The notes under the pieces are model-generated. The model saw nothing but the letters and a program-made list of their open reading frames with translations. It was not told where the DNA came from and made no database searches. A DNA stretch of 64,000 bases from Candidatus Nitrosocosmicus arcticus (GTDB lineage Archaea; Thermoproteota; Nitrososphaeria; Nitrososphaerales; Nitrososphaeraceae): NCBI RefSeq assembly GCF_007826885.1, contig NZ_ML675583.1, forward strand, positions 1 through 64,000, in the 5' to 3' direction. Positions 9,205 through 18,507 of the stretch are shown in pieces (position 1 is the stretch's first letter; each line of letters opens with the position of its first letter). A program made the translations under genes and the position numbers.

Positions 9205-9750
9205 ATGTTTATCAAAAAAGATACTAAAAAAATCTATTCTGTTTCCACATTTATTTTGCTTGGACTGTTTTTTATAGGGAGTGCTTTTTTAATTACGGAC
9301 AAATCAATCCTGCCTTTTATTATCGCACAAGAACAAAATAATCTTCAGTTCATCGCCAATTTGACTGGAAATGAAGAGGTGCCTGCTACTAATATTATAT
9401 CGACAGGGAATGCAACTTTCCAGGCGGATTCGAAAACAAACAATACATCGTTTTCACTAACCGTAAAAGATTTGGAAGGCATAACTGCAGCACATATCCA
9501 CAATGGTACAATGGGTTATAATGGTAAAGTTATAGTTACATTATTTTTGTCACCTTCTCCTTCAAGTGAAGATACTCCTTCCTTAGCAATTAAAGGGAAT
9601 ATCACAAATGAGGATCTTGAAGGGCCCCTAGCCAAAAAACAAATGAGTGACTTAATCAGTCTGATGAATAATAAATCATCATATGTGAATGTTCACACAG
9701 AGCAAAACCCGTTAGGAGCGATTAGAGGACAAATATCGAATGGAGAATAA
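9205..9750 (+). CDS. Secreted CHRD-domain protein
   Basis: About 181 aa from ATG 9205. A TTG at 9187 would add six residues. After a signal anchor (about residues 10-35) comes a CHRD domain: LTGNEEVPATN at the start, AAHIHNGTMGYNGK in the middle, and VHTEQNPLGAIRGQI at the end. It is shorter than the CHRD protein at the left edge and lacks its Met-rich tail. The stop is followed by a run of Ts at about 9773, a likely termination site. Biological role unknown. Confidence 0.82.
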   Translation: MFIKKDTKKIYSVSTFILLGLFFIGSAFLITDKSILPFIIAQEQNNLQFIANLTGNEEVPATNIISTGNATFQADSKTNNTSFSLTVKDLEGITAAHIHNGTMGYNGKVIVTLFLSPSPSSEDTPSLAIKGNITNEDLEGPLAKKQMSDLISLMNNKSSYVNVHTEQNPLGAIRGQISNGE

Positions 9751-9907
9751 TTCAATAGATCTAATTAAAGTATTTTTTTAATATCACTCAATTTATTATT
9801 AACTAAATTATTTGCATTATTTATTAATATAAATAATTAATAGAAGTATCGATAAGGAAAAAACAAGCTACATAAAATTTATTTGTTATTAATACCCAAA
9901 AGTAGAA

Positions 9908-10189
9908 ATGAAAGTAAAATTCAGTTGGGCATCTGATGATACAAAAACTGATATAAAAGAATTTAAGTCTATAGAAGAAATGTTAGATTTTACGTTTAAT
10001 ATCTCTGATAGAATAATATTACATAAACTATCTAAAAACCGCGAGGATATCAAGTATGTTGATGATAAAAGCGACAACATTCCTTTTGATTTCTTTGTAA
10101 TGATTTATGATTATAATGTAGAAGATCATGAGGAAAAAAATAAAATATTTCTTGTAGACGACATCATTGCAGGTTTAAAGTTAAGTTAA
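9908..10189 (+). CDS. Uncharacterised 93-aa acidic protein
   Basis: No family is recognised. The product is soluble and acidic, with MKVKFSWASDD at the N-terminus and alternating charged and hydrophobic residues suggesting a small alpha/beta fold. It has no signal peptide, cysteines or metal motif. The gene follows the CHRD gene after about 160 bp and seems independent. Typical lysine-, isoleucine- and aspartate-rich codon use supports it being real. Confidence 0.55.
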   Translation: MKVKFSWASDDTKTDIKEFKSIEEMLDFTFNISDRIILHKLSKNREDIKYVDDKSDNIPFDFFVMIYDYNVEDHEEKNKIFLVDDIIAGLKLS

Positions 10190-10443
10190 AGATAAGATAT
10201 TTTTGTTGTTCCGATATAAATATATCAAGGCATTTATTAGGACGGGCTAACCTAAGTTGTTTGGTTTTGCAAGGAAAATAATGATGAATCCTTCTGTCTT
10301 ATCTTCAGTAAGTGCATCATCCTTATTCTCAATCTTATCAGATGGATTAATACGATGCTCAGTCTGAGAATATAACCCTTCTGTCTAGAATGGAATGATT
10401 TGTATAATCTTTTACAATGGTCAATCATCATCTTATCTCACCT

Positions 10444-11529
10444 TCAAAATTTATTGATTACTGATCGTAACCCAGAATAATTTTCCGTAGATATAATCGC
10501 CTTTTCTATATCATCCAGCGAAAATCTTTGAGTTATCATTTGAGACAAATCAATATCCTTAGCTGACGCTAATCTAGATGCTTCTACAAGCATTTTAGGG
10601 ACCGAACTGAAACTACCTGAAATTGAAATTTGATTGTAATGTAACCAGTTAGGGTCTATCGCAAATGGAATATTTCTTTTTGACATACCTGCAAAGATCA
10701 TAATTTTAGAATTTTTACTTGATATCCTAATTGCAAAATCCAATGCAGCAGGGTCACTAGTAGCTATAATAATAACATTAGCGCCAACACCTTTTGTGGA
10801 TTTCCAAATCTTATCCTCTAATGATCTAATTCCGTCGATATTATTATCCTTCGGAAAAGAAACTACTAAATCTGCTCCCAGTGATTTTGCTTTTTGCAAT
10901 CTTGAGGATATTTTGCCAATGATAGTCACGAATTTGATATCAAGAATGTTTTTGGCAATTTGTAGGTTAATTAATCCCAAAGGGCCGTCTCCAAATATTA
11001 CAACTGTATTTATTACTTTTCCAGATGTGGTAATAAAGTTATTAAAAGCATTCAAACAACATGCAAGTGGCTCAAGCAAAGATGCTTCTTCATTACTTAA
11101 ACTATCAGAAATAGGAACAAGTCCGCCAATCGCTATAGTACTTTGTGGTATTTTAATATATTCTGCAAATCCACCATTTACAGTAGAACCTATCTCTTTT
11201 AGATCATCACACATATTGTATTGTTTGATATTACAGTACCAACATCTAAGGCATGGAACTAAGGGAGAAACCACTACTCTAGATCCAATTTTAATAAAGC
11301 CAGCACTGAAGCTTGTATTGTTTTGAATCACTTCGCCACAAATTTCATGACCTAATATAATAGGTGGTTTTACTTTACGGTGTCCATTCCTAAATACTCG
11401 AGCATCATATCCACATACTGCACAAGAATTCACCTTGAGTAGGATAGTTTGTTCGTTTTCTTCGTTTTGAGGAAGTTTTATCTCTTTAATATCTATAGTC
11501 TCTGGTTTATAAAATATCGCCGCACGCAT
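10444..11529 (-). CDS. Zinc-dependent MDR-family alcohol/polyol dehydrogenase
   Basis: The protein of about 361 aa is a medium-chain dehydrogenase. ATG 11527-11529 is preferred because families of this kind begin like MRAAIFYKPE; a TTG at 11553 would add eight atypical residues. Catalytic zinc ligands are in NSCAVCGYD and GHEICGEV. Structural zinc comes from the four cysteines in LRCWYCNIKQYNMC and the preceding VPCL. The Rossmann region carries VVIFGDGPLGLINLQ. Substrate could be an alcohol, polyol or amino alcohol. It is divergent from the TatD-like gene at 11712. Confidence 0.88.
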   Translation of the reverse strand: MRAAIFYKPETIDIKEIKLPQNEENEQTILLKVNSCAVCGYDARVFRNGHRKVKPPIILGHEICGEVIQNNTSFSAGFIKIGSRVVVSPLVPCLRCWYCNIKQYNMCDDLKEIGSTVNGGFAEYIKIPQSTIAIGGLVPISDSLSNEEASLLEPLACCLNAFNNFITTSGKVINTVVIFGDGPLGLINLQIAKNILDIKFVTIIGKISSRLQKAKSLGADLVVSFPKDNNIDGIRSLEDKIWKSTKGVGANVIIIATSDPAALDFAIRISSKNSKIMIFAGMSKRNIPFAIDPNWLHYNQISISGSFSSVPKMLVEASRLASAKDIDLSQMITQRFSLDDIEKAIISTENYSGLRSVINKF

Positions 11530-11711
11530 AAAATCTTTTGCTAGTCGTAACAACCATAACTTTTTTAGTTAAAATTCTATTTAAGAAATCAGATATAATC
11601 AACTACAATAATATTGTACAATAATATTGTACAATAAAGCGTTATAAGTTTTATAAATAAAGGAGTAAAATATCCTTGAATGAAAACATTCCCGGAAAAA
11701 GGAGATGAATT

Positions 11712-12527
11712 TTGGTAACCCTATTTGATCCTCATATTCACATGTATTCAAGGACTACTGATGATTATGAATTAATGTCAAAGGCTGGGATTGAAATTGT
11801 AGTAGAACCATCTTTTTGGCTAGGCGGTCTCAGAACATCCGTAGGGACTTTTATAGATTATTGGGAACACATAATATCTTTTGAAGCCAGAAGAGCTAAA
11901 GAATATGGAATCGAGCATTTTGCATGTATATCCGTTAATCCAAAAGAGTCTATGAATAGAACATTAGCTTTAGCGGCTATCGAGTCCATGAGGAAATATG
12001 TTGATAGGGAAAATGTAGTTGCAATAGGTGAGATAGGATACAACCTAATTAATGATTTAGAAGAGGAGATTTTTGTTAAACAATTGGAAATAGCAATAGA
12101 AAAGAACATGTTAATTATGATTCATTTACCACATTATAATAAAAAAGAGGCAATAACACGAATAGAAGGTTTAATGAACCACAATTCACAAATTGGAACA
12201 TATGATAGGAAGAAAATATTAATAGATCATAACACTGAGGAAACAATTAAAAAAGTTCTTGATATGGGAGTATATGCAGGACTGACTGTTTATCCAGTCA
12301 CAAAGTTATCTCCTGAGAGAGCTATTAAAATAATTAGAATTCAAGGATCTGACAAAATTATGATAAATAGTTCAGCTGATTGGGGACCATCAGATCCTTT
12401 GAGTGTACCCACAGTGTCAAGAGAGATGAGAAAAGAGAACATGAGTAAAAAAGATATTGAAAATGTTACTTTTTTTAATGCATATGATTTCTATAAACAA
12501 TCTCCCAAATTTACATGGAGGGGTTAA
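11712..12527 (+). CDS. TatD-family metal-dependent hydrolase, EboB-like
   Basis: The 271-aa TIM-barrel protein begins with metal ligands in FDPHIHM (D6, H8, H10). It continues with VEPSFWLGGLRTSVGTF, VAIGEIGYN, IHLPHYNK, ILIDHNTEE and a closing SSADWGPSDPLSVP. This conserved order is what I recall for EboB of the ebo (eustigmatophyte/bacterial operon) cluster, whose product handles a prenylated metabolite. No other ebo gene is in the window. Start is TTG 11712-11714, five bases after AAAGGAGATGA, a strong Shine-Dalgarno. Catalysis and substrate are unproven. Confidence 0.75.
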   Translation: MVTLFDPHIHMYSRTTDDYELMSKAGIEIVVEPSFWLGGLRTSVGTFIDYWEHIISFEARRAKEYGIEHFACISVNPKESMNRTLALAAIESMRKYVDRENVVAIGEIGYNLINDLEEEIFVKQLEIAIEKNMLIMIHLPHYNKKEAITRIEGLMNHNSQIGTYDRKKILIDHNTEETIKKVLDMGVYAGLTVYPVTKLSPERAIKIIRIQGSDKIMINSSADWGPSDPLSVPTVSREMRKENMSKKDIENVTFFNAYDFYKQSPKFTWRG

Positions 12528-13082
12528 AAAAATGTATGTATCTAAGGATTAATAAATAGAAATGACTCAATTATCTCCATATTTACGTGAAAATCTAAAG
12601 TTTTCGGACTAATATTATAGGGGATAGTATTAAAGGTAGTATGAATTGCAAAAAATCTTGCATATTGAAAAATTGATCATTACTTGCAAATCCTTCATGT
12701 CTTTTGAATACAAAACTATTATTTTAATCGTTTGAAAATAATTTTTCACATTTTCTCCAGTTAATCTAATTTCAAAAAATATAATAAAATATAACATAAC
12801 ATAGATTTTATTTTCTTGAGTTTGAGCACATTTATTTACTATACAGAGCTCAAAAATTTGAAAGTCTATTTTATGATGGATGTATACAATATATTTACCA
12901 TTTTGTATATTTATTGTTGATGTTTGCTATTATGTTGATTTAGTTCCTCTTGGCTGTTAAATGATGTTTACATTGTCCACATCTGTATTGATTTGAAATC
13001 TTAACATCCAGTAATTTGTTTAGTTGTGTAACAAAGCAGGTAACACTATCAAAATCTTTTGTCTTCTAAGGGTATAATTTAT
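12528..13082. other. AT-rich intergenic region without a clear gene
   Basis: This 555-bp stretch has no ORF with a usual start. On the minus strand, about 12939-13064 stays open for 41 codons and ends NQYRCGQCKHHLTAKRN, a possible zinc-finger tail, but it lacks ATG, GTG or TTG. Otherwise only AT-rich sequence is seen. Confidence 0.5.
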
Positions 13083-14504
13083 CTAATTGATTCCGCTAGC
13101 CGCTCTAGCGATTACTTCAGAAAGTGCTGGATGAATATGTATAGTATTTGAAATGCTATCTATAGTACCGTTTCCGGATCTCATTGTTACAAGTACCTCA
13201 TGAATCAACGTAGATGCATCAGTTCCAATAATATGACATCCCAATATTTTTCTATCGTTTTTATCGACTAGAAATTTAACAAAACCATCTCTATCTTCTA
13301 TTGCTTCACCCATTCCTGTCTGAATGTATGGATATGTGGATTTAAGATATTCTGTCCCCTTCTTCCGTAATTCTTGTTCTGTAAAACCTACTCCTGCTAC
13401 TTGTGGTGAGCTAAAAATTGCGTGTGGCATAGCAGTATAGTCTACCGACATTTTCTTACTACCATGTATGATATTGTTATACGCATATTGGGATTCTAGA
13501 TTTGCATTGTGTTTGAATAGATATTTTCCTACAACATCTCCTATAGCAAAAATCCCCTTCATCGTTGTTTCAAGATATTCATCGACAATAATGAAACCTT
13601 TTTCATTGATCTTTATACCACTTTTATCCAAGTCAAGTGACTCGGTATTAGAAATCCTTCCTGTAGATACTAGTAATTGATCAGAGTCAATCTCTAGAAT
13701 TTCTCCTGATGAATTTTTTGCTACTACGTGAAATGTATCTGCAGTGTGATTGTTCGTATTGTTAATCTTTAGAATTGACTCGGTATTGTATCCTAAATGA
13801 ATGTTATATTTTCTGGAGAACACTTCAGTGAATTTTTGAGATATTTCTTCGTCTTCTTGAGGAATTAAAAGATTGTTACGTTGTATTATATGTATTTTAG
13901 TTCCAAGACTACCAAAAAAGTGTGCCAACTCACAAGCTACATAACCTCCGCCAATAATAGTAAGAACTTGAGGTTGCTTCTTAAGACGTAGTGCTTCATC
14001 ACTGGTGATATATCCTGTTTCTTCAAGACCTTTTATTTTTGGAATAATAGGTTTGGTTCCAGAGGCAATCACTATCTTTTCGGCACTTATTATTTCATCT
14101 TCCTCGTCACCATCCAATTTTTTACCTTCCCTTTTAAAGGCAATTTTTTTCTCTCCTACAAATCTACACTCCTTTGCAAAGAGCTTTGGATTATCTGATT
14201 GCATCAATCCCTTTTTTATTTCATCTGATTCAGAATCAGTAATTCCATTAACCCTATTCATTATTTTCTCAAAATCAATAGAAAAATCATTAACTTTTAT
14301 TCCGAAGGTATCTGACTGTTTTATAATTTCTGCTATGTTAGCGCTATGTATTAGTAATTTAGAAGGTATGCATCCTCTATTCAAACATGTTCCTCCCATC
14401 CTATCTTTTTCAATAATTGCTACTTTAAGTCCGTGCTGAGCTGCAGCACTAGCAATATCTAACCCAGAGCCACCTCCAATAACTATAAGATCAAATTCTT
14501 GCAA
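13083..14504 (-). CDS. Dihydrolipoamide-dehydrogenase-like flavoprotein disulfide reductase
   Basis: The 473-aa protein is a class I pyridine nucleotide-disulfide oxidoreductase. An N-terminal FAD Rossmann motif (IVIGGGSGLDIAS) precedes redox cysteines C40 and C45 in GGTCLNRGCIPSK. A NAD(P)H-binding IIGGGYVACELA motif follows. The FAD contact IFAIGDV is present, and the C-terminal dimer domain has H458 and E463 in HPALSE. No E1, E2 or lipoyl genes are nearby, so lipoamide, mycothiol-like or metal substrates are all possible. Start is ATG 14502-14504. Confidence 0.85.
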   Translation of the reverse strand: MQEFDLIVIGGGSGLDIASAAAQHGLKVAIIEKDRMGGTCLNRGCIPSKLLIHSANIAEIIKQSDTFGIKVNDFSIDFEKIMNRVNGITDSESDEIKKGLMQSDNPKLFAKECRFVGEKKIAFKREGKKLDGDEEDEIISAEKIVIASGTKPIIPKIKGLEETGYITSDEALRLKKQPQVLTIIGGGYVACELAHFFGSLGTKIHIIQRNNLLIPQEDEEISQKFTEVFSRKYNIHLGYNTESILKINNTNNHTADTFHVVAKNSSGEILEIDSDQLLVSTGRISNTESLDLDKSGIKINEKGFIIVDEYLETTMKGIFAIGDVVGKYLFKHNANLESQYAYNNIIHGSKKMSVDYTAMPHAIFSSPQVAGVGFTEQELRKKGTEYLKSTYPYIQTGMGEAIEDRDGFVKFLVDKNDRKILGCHIIGTDASTLIHEVLVTMRSGNGTIDSISNTIHIHPALSEVIARAASGIN

Positions 14505-14642
14505 CTATAATTTATTATGTATAAATGATAATAACTTTTAGATAGAATGTTGTACAATAAATTAATCCACTATCGTGTACCTTAATATTGTACAATAATA
14601 AAGCACATTCTTTAAATAAAGTAGGTGGCTATATATTGATCA

Positions 14643-14750
14643 ATGTCATCACAAAATGAAAAACCATATAAATGTACAAAATGTCAAGGCTATTCCTTTA
14701 ATTCAGATCAAGAATTAAAACAACATGATAAGGAACACCATTCACAATAG
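14643..14750 (+). CDS. Micro-protein with one C2H2 zinc finger
   Basis: A complete 35-aa ORF from ATG 14643 to TAG 14748-14750. It reads MSSQNEKPYKCTKCQGYSF and then NSDQELKQHDKEHHSQ, giving C-x2-C-x13-H-x3-H spacing. The linker-like EKPYKC and the final histidines are typical of a single C2H2 zinc finger. A GGTGG motif sits about 14 bases upstream. Small C2H2 proteins occur in archaea and may bind DNA, RNA or protein. No partner is suggested by neighbours. Confidence 0.7.
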   Translation: MSSQNEKPYKCTKCQGYSFNSDQELKQHDKEHHSQ

Positions 14751-15179
14751 GTAAAACAAGCCGATAAACTCTATATTCACTCTATAATATATCCATTTCC
14801 ATGTTTTTCTATTGAAATATTTATGATATTACGAAAAGTAGATATTTTTATTGACTCATAAATGAAAAACTGGGAAGTTGATCTGAATTTATTATGGAAT
14901 AGATAATGATGTAAATTAAGTAAGACGATATTCATTGCCTTTTTTTTAAAAGTATTACATAATGTCTATCAATTTTTTTGTTAAGTATATTCTAAATATA
15001 TTTCAGATTTTTTAATTCAGCTAAAATCTCCATAATTTTCTTCCATTGAAAAATGGAATCAATTTATTATTGCATTCTCCAACAATATTGTCAACAGATT
15101 TTTTTATAAATTTGTGACTTTATTTTTTCCTTTTAGTCATAATTGGTAGCTATTATAGTTTAATGTTCCATTTATCGTA
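14751..15179. other. AT-rich spacer upstream of the SDR gene
   Basis: About 430 bp rich in A/T runs. No supported ORF, RNA gene or repeat seen. The SDR promoter is presumably in its right part. Confidence 0.4.
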
Positions 15180-16016
15180 TTGTCAACTGAAAATATCAAT
15201 AAAGAAGATAATAAATCAAGTTATGGAAATAATGTGAATCCAAAAAAGTTTGATAAACGCATTGCAATTGTAACAGGTTCAGATTCAGGTATAGGTCAAG
15301 CTATCGCAATTGCATTCGCAAAACAAGGGGCCAATATAGTCATAACTCATCATAAAGATAGCAAAGGAACAGAAGAAACAAAGAAAGCAGTAGAAAATGA
15401 AGGTCAACTTGCAATTGTTGTTGGCCTTGATCAAAAGAACCCCTCATCTATAGAAAAGGTATTTCAAGAAACAAAAAACAAATTAGGAATTCCAACAATC
15501 CTTGTAAATAACGCGGGAGCAGATAGTACTGGAAAAAATGTAAAGGATATGTCTATAGAAGAATGGGATGATAGAATACGTACTAATCTATATGGGCCGT
15601 TTTATTTTTGCAAGTATTTTTTAAAAGAATTGGAGAATTCTAATGAAAAAGCCTCAATTATAAATATAACAAGTGTTCATCAAGAAATTCCGAGAGCAGG
15701 AGCATCGGATTATTGCGCGGCCAAGGGTGCTTTAAGAAATCTTACATACTGTTTAGCATTAGAAGTAGCAGAAAAAAACATTACCGTAAATAATATTGCT
15801 CCAGGAATGGTTTTAACGCCTTTCAATCAAGAAGCAGTGGATAATCCAAAAGTAAGAGAACAACAGGTACAATCAATACCAGTAAAGAGGGCGGCAAAGC
15901 CAGAAGAAATAGCAAATGCTGCAGTATTCTTAGCTTCAGATGAATCTTCATATATACATGGTACCACATTATTTATCGATGGTGGACTGATGCAATACCA
16001 AGGGCAAGGAGCATAG
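15180..16016 (+). CDS. SDR-family NAD(P)-dependent oxidoreductase (glucose-1-dehydrogenase-like)
   Basis: The 278-aa product is a classical short-chain dehydrogenase. It has TGSDSGIGQA for cofactor binding, NNAG, the catalytic serine in INITSV, and Y-x-x-x-K in DYCAAKGAL. It ends with FIDGGLMQYQ, as in glucose-1-dehydrogenase-like SDRs. The N-terminal 25 residues are polar and probably flexible. Start is TTG 15180-15182. The next gene, 122 bp away on the same strand, is a GH63-type glycosidase, suggesting sugar or compatible-solute metabolism. Substrate is not known. Confidence 0.88.
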   Translation: MSTENINKEDNKSSYGNNVNPKKFDKRIAIVTGSDSGIGQAIAIAFAKQGANIVITHHKDSKGTEETKKAVENEGQLAIVVGLDQKNPSSIEKVFQETKNKLGIPTILVNNAGADSTGKNVKDMSIEEWDDRIRTNLYGPFYFCKYFLKELENSNEKASIINITSVHQEIPRAGASDYCAAKGALRNLTYCLALEVAEKNITVNNIAPGMVLTPFNQEAVDNPKVREQQVQSIPVKRAAKPEEIANAAVFLASDESSYIHGTTLFIDGGLMQYQGQGA

Positions 16017-16138
16017 ATTTCACTTGTTTACATATGATAGTAAAAGTTTTGATACAATGCTCTTATTCAGGCTTTTTAATATGTTGACCTCATGTCCACA
16101 AAAGCTCTGTTTTACTATTATTTAAAAAGGTAAACCTT

Positions 16139-17476
16139 ATGGATGATCTTTTAACAAGTGCAAATCGTATTCTAGAAAAAAATTGGAATGGAAATTATAC
16201 TATTCCAGCCAAGTCTCTCTATCCTCATCAATGGAGTTGGGATTCATGCTTTACAGCTATTGGAAATTCATATGTAAATACAGATAGAGCAATAAAAGAA
16301 CTCCAATACCTAATCAATGCACAATGGAAGAACGGTATGATTCCTAACATTGTTTTTGATGAAAAAGAGAAATCGTATTTTCCATCAACTGATTTCTATG
16401 AAATAAAAAGATCTGAAAATGCACCTGAAAATATTAGTACATCCGGAATAACTCAACCACCAGTGCACTCTATTGCTTGTTACTATATCTATAAAAATGC
16501 AAAAGATAAAACAAAGGGTTTAAGATTTTTAGAAAAAAATTATCAAAATTTAAAGAAATTCCAAAACTATCTTGTTACTAATAGGGATCCAGAAAATTCA
16601 GGCCTAACAACAATTTTACACCCGTGGGAATCAGGTATGGATAATTCTCCTATTTGGGATGAACCGTTGTCAAACATAGTTATTAAAGACTTGCCTGAAT
16701 TTAAAAACACAGATAAAAAAATTGTTGAGAGATCTAAAGCATCGCGAACTGACGAGGAAGATTACAAAAAATTATTATATCTTTTGGAGTTAATGAAGCA
16801 AAATAATTATGATGAGAAAAAAATATACTCCAAATTCCCTTTCAAGATAAAGGATGTTTTGTTTAGTAGTATATTTCATGTTGCAAATAAATATCTTGTA
16901 GAAATTGCAAATATCATAGGGGAAGATACAAAGGAGATTGAGAGATGGATCGCTCAAACAGAAAAAAACTTTTACAAATATTTTCTCTCAGATGAAAAAG
17001 AATTTAATTCGAGCGAAGATAATTTATTCTTTGACTATGACTTAATTCAAAAAGAATGGATCAAAAAGAAAACGGTAGCATCATTTATACCAATTTATAC
17101 TGGATTGATGTCAAAAGAAGATGTACAAAATTTTGTGAAATGGATAAAACATTCCCATTTCTGCACAAATAATGGTTTCTGTCATGTTCCGGCGGTTCCA
17201 GGAGCAGATACAAATGAACCTTATTTTAATAAAAGCAATTATTGGAGAGGCCCTATATGGATTAATACTAATTGGATGTTATGGATAGGCCTGCTAAAAT
17301 ATGGTTTTAAAGACGAGGCAGAAGTGATAAAAAGTGCTGTTTTTGAATTGGTTAAAAATCATGGATTTAGAGAATATTATAATCCCACCACTGGGGAAGG
17401 AATAGGAGGAAATGATTTTTCTTGGACTGCAGCACTGGTAATAGATATGATAAAAAGAAACGGGAATGAAATTTAA
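16139..17476 (+). CDS. GH63-type glycosidase, mannosylglycerate-hydrolase-like
   Basis: The 445-aa protein has an (alpha/alpha)6-barrel pattern of GH63/MGH-like enzymes: YPHQWSWDSCF near residue 25, GITQPPVHS, LHPWESGMDNSP, NYWRGPIWINTNW and GFREYYNPTTGEG, with GGNDFSWTAALV near the end. There is no signal peptide, so it acts in the cytoplasm. Mannosylglycerate or glucosylglycerate turnover is a plausible role by family. AAGGT lies upstream of ATG 16139-16141. Confidence 0.8.
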   Translation: MDDLLTSANRILEKNWNGNYTIPAKSLYPHQWSWDSCFTAIGNSYVNTDRAIKELQYLINAQWKNGMIPNIVFDEKEKSYFPSTDFYEIKRSENAPENISTSGITQPPVHSIACYYIYKNAKDKTKGLRFLEKNYQNLKKFQNYLVTNRDPENSGLTTILHPWESGMDNSPIWDEPLSNIVIKDLPEFKNTDKKIVERSKASRTDEEDYKKLLYLLELMKQNNYDEKKIYSKFPFKIKDVLFSSIFHVANKYLVEIANIIGEDTKEIERWIAQTEKNFYKYFLSDEKEFNSSEDNLFFDYDLIQKEWIKKKTVASFIPIYTGLMSKEDVQNFVKWIKHSHFCTNNGFCHVPAVPGADTNEPYFNKSNYWRGPIWINTNWMLWIGLLKYGFKDEAEVIKSAVFELVKNHGFREYYNPTTGEGIGGNDFSWTAALVIDMIKRNGNEI

Positions 17477-17500
17477 TTTAGTGTAAAATATTTACCGGAT

Positions 17501-17653
17501 ATGACCTTATGTCTAAATTGCAAAGATGCTGGGAACCCAGTATATACACACAAAATGTATGGTGAAACAGAGGAAGAATTAATAGAAAAATGCGAAGAGA
17601 CATGGCATAGAAGTTCATGGATATACAATAGAGCCGTTCAGAGGAAATGGTAA
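17501..17653 (+). CDS. Small Cys-containing protein (50 aa)
   Basis: A complete ORF from ATG 17501 to TAA 17651-17653. The product begins MTLCLNCKDAGNPVYTHKM and continues with an acidic helix (ETEEELIEKCEETWH) and a basic C-terminus. One C-x2-C pair and a later cysteine could bind zinc or form a disulfide. No family is recognised. It begins 24 bp after the glycosidase stop on the same strand and could share its transcript. Confidence 0.55.
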   Translation: MTLCLNCKDAGNPVYTHKMYGETEEELIEKCEETWHRSSWIYNRAVQRKW

Positions 17654-17888
17654 AGAACTTGGAACATTTTAGAAAATTAATAAAACTAACTGATTTTTAT
17701 CATATTTTTTAAACTAAATTGGACTGATTTGCAGAATTAAGCAAAGACCTAAGCAACCTAGTTTCACATGTAGTTTTTGTTAGGTTTTCAACAACTGAAT
17801 GAAAATTAGAACAGATAAGGCTCAGAAAAAGTTGTCCTTGAAAACCAAATGATTGCGGATTTAGTAACCGCAACCTAATGATGTTCAT

Positions 17889-18261
17889 TTATTCTAGTTT
17901 CTTTGCGTAGTCTCCCATTCCAGTAAGGCCAATTGAAACACATGGTTCATTCCCCACTACCCATGCATCATGTCCTGGCGGTATTACTGCTGAATCTTCT
18001 GATCCTCCTTCAATTTCGGGACCATTATCTATCCTTACTTTCATTCTTCCGGATATTATTACTGAAGTATGCGGAGCCTGACAACTAACTATCTGTATGC
18101 ACTAGTGGTTTTACGCATTTTCCCCAACTCCATCCTGGCTCAAGTGTTGCTCTACCGATGATCACATTTCCCAGGTTTACAATTTCTAGCTTTCCCTTTT
18201 CAAAGGTTCGCACTTCATCAGGTGTGTCAAAACTTTTTGCTAATATCTCTGTTGTTGACAT
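17889..18261 (-). pseudogene. Cupin-domain protein disrupted by a 4-bp duplication
   Basis: From ATG 18259-18261 the frame encodes MSTTEILAKSFDTPDEVRTF, then a cupin start (RATLEPGWSWGKCVKPLVHT) and stops at 18085. Removing four bases from the tandem aactaact at 18083-18090 restores one 122-aa frame: HTDSCQAPHTSVIISGRM, then VIPPGHDAWVVGNEPC, ending at TAA 17889-17891. The restored protein is a complete single-cupin. The cause is either a recent natural frameshift or an assembly error in a short repeat. The initially open ORF extends upstream to 18351 but the cupin start fits best. Confidence 0.8.
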
Positions 18262-18507
18262 TTTTATTATCAAAAGTAGGTTTGAATTACTTTGATTATA
18301 AGCAATATTCCAAATCTGTCCAGATTTTTGAATAGATCTAATAATTTGCATAGTATAACTAATCTTCTGTTATAGCAATGAGTATCGATATATTATCATC
18401 CCTTTAGGACAAGTATATATGAAGCTAATACAATAAAAATTTCATAGATTGTTACTATTGACAACAGAAATTGAATTGAGTATACTAAACTCCTTCACCT
18501 TTTTCCA

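Noticed and set aside
10281-10367. C/D-box-like sRNA (ATGATGA ... CTGA)
   Set aside because: Boxes occur, but the length is longer than usual, internal D'/C' boxes are poor and the flanks make no convincing terminal stem.
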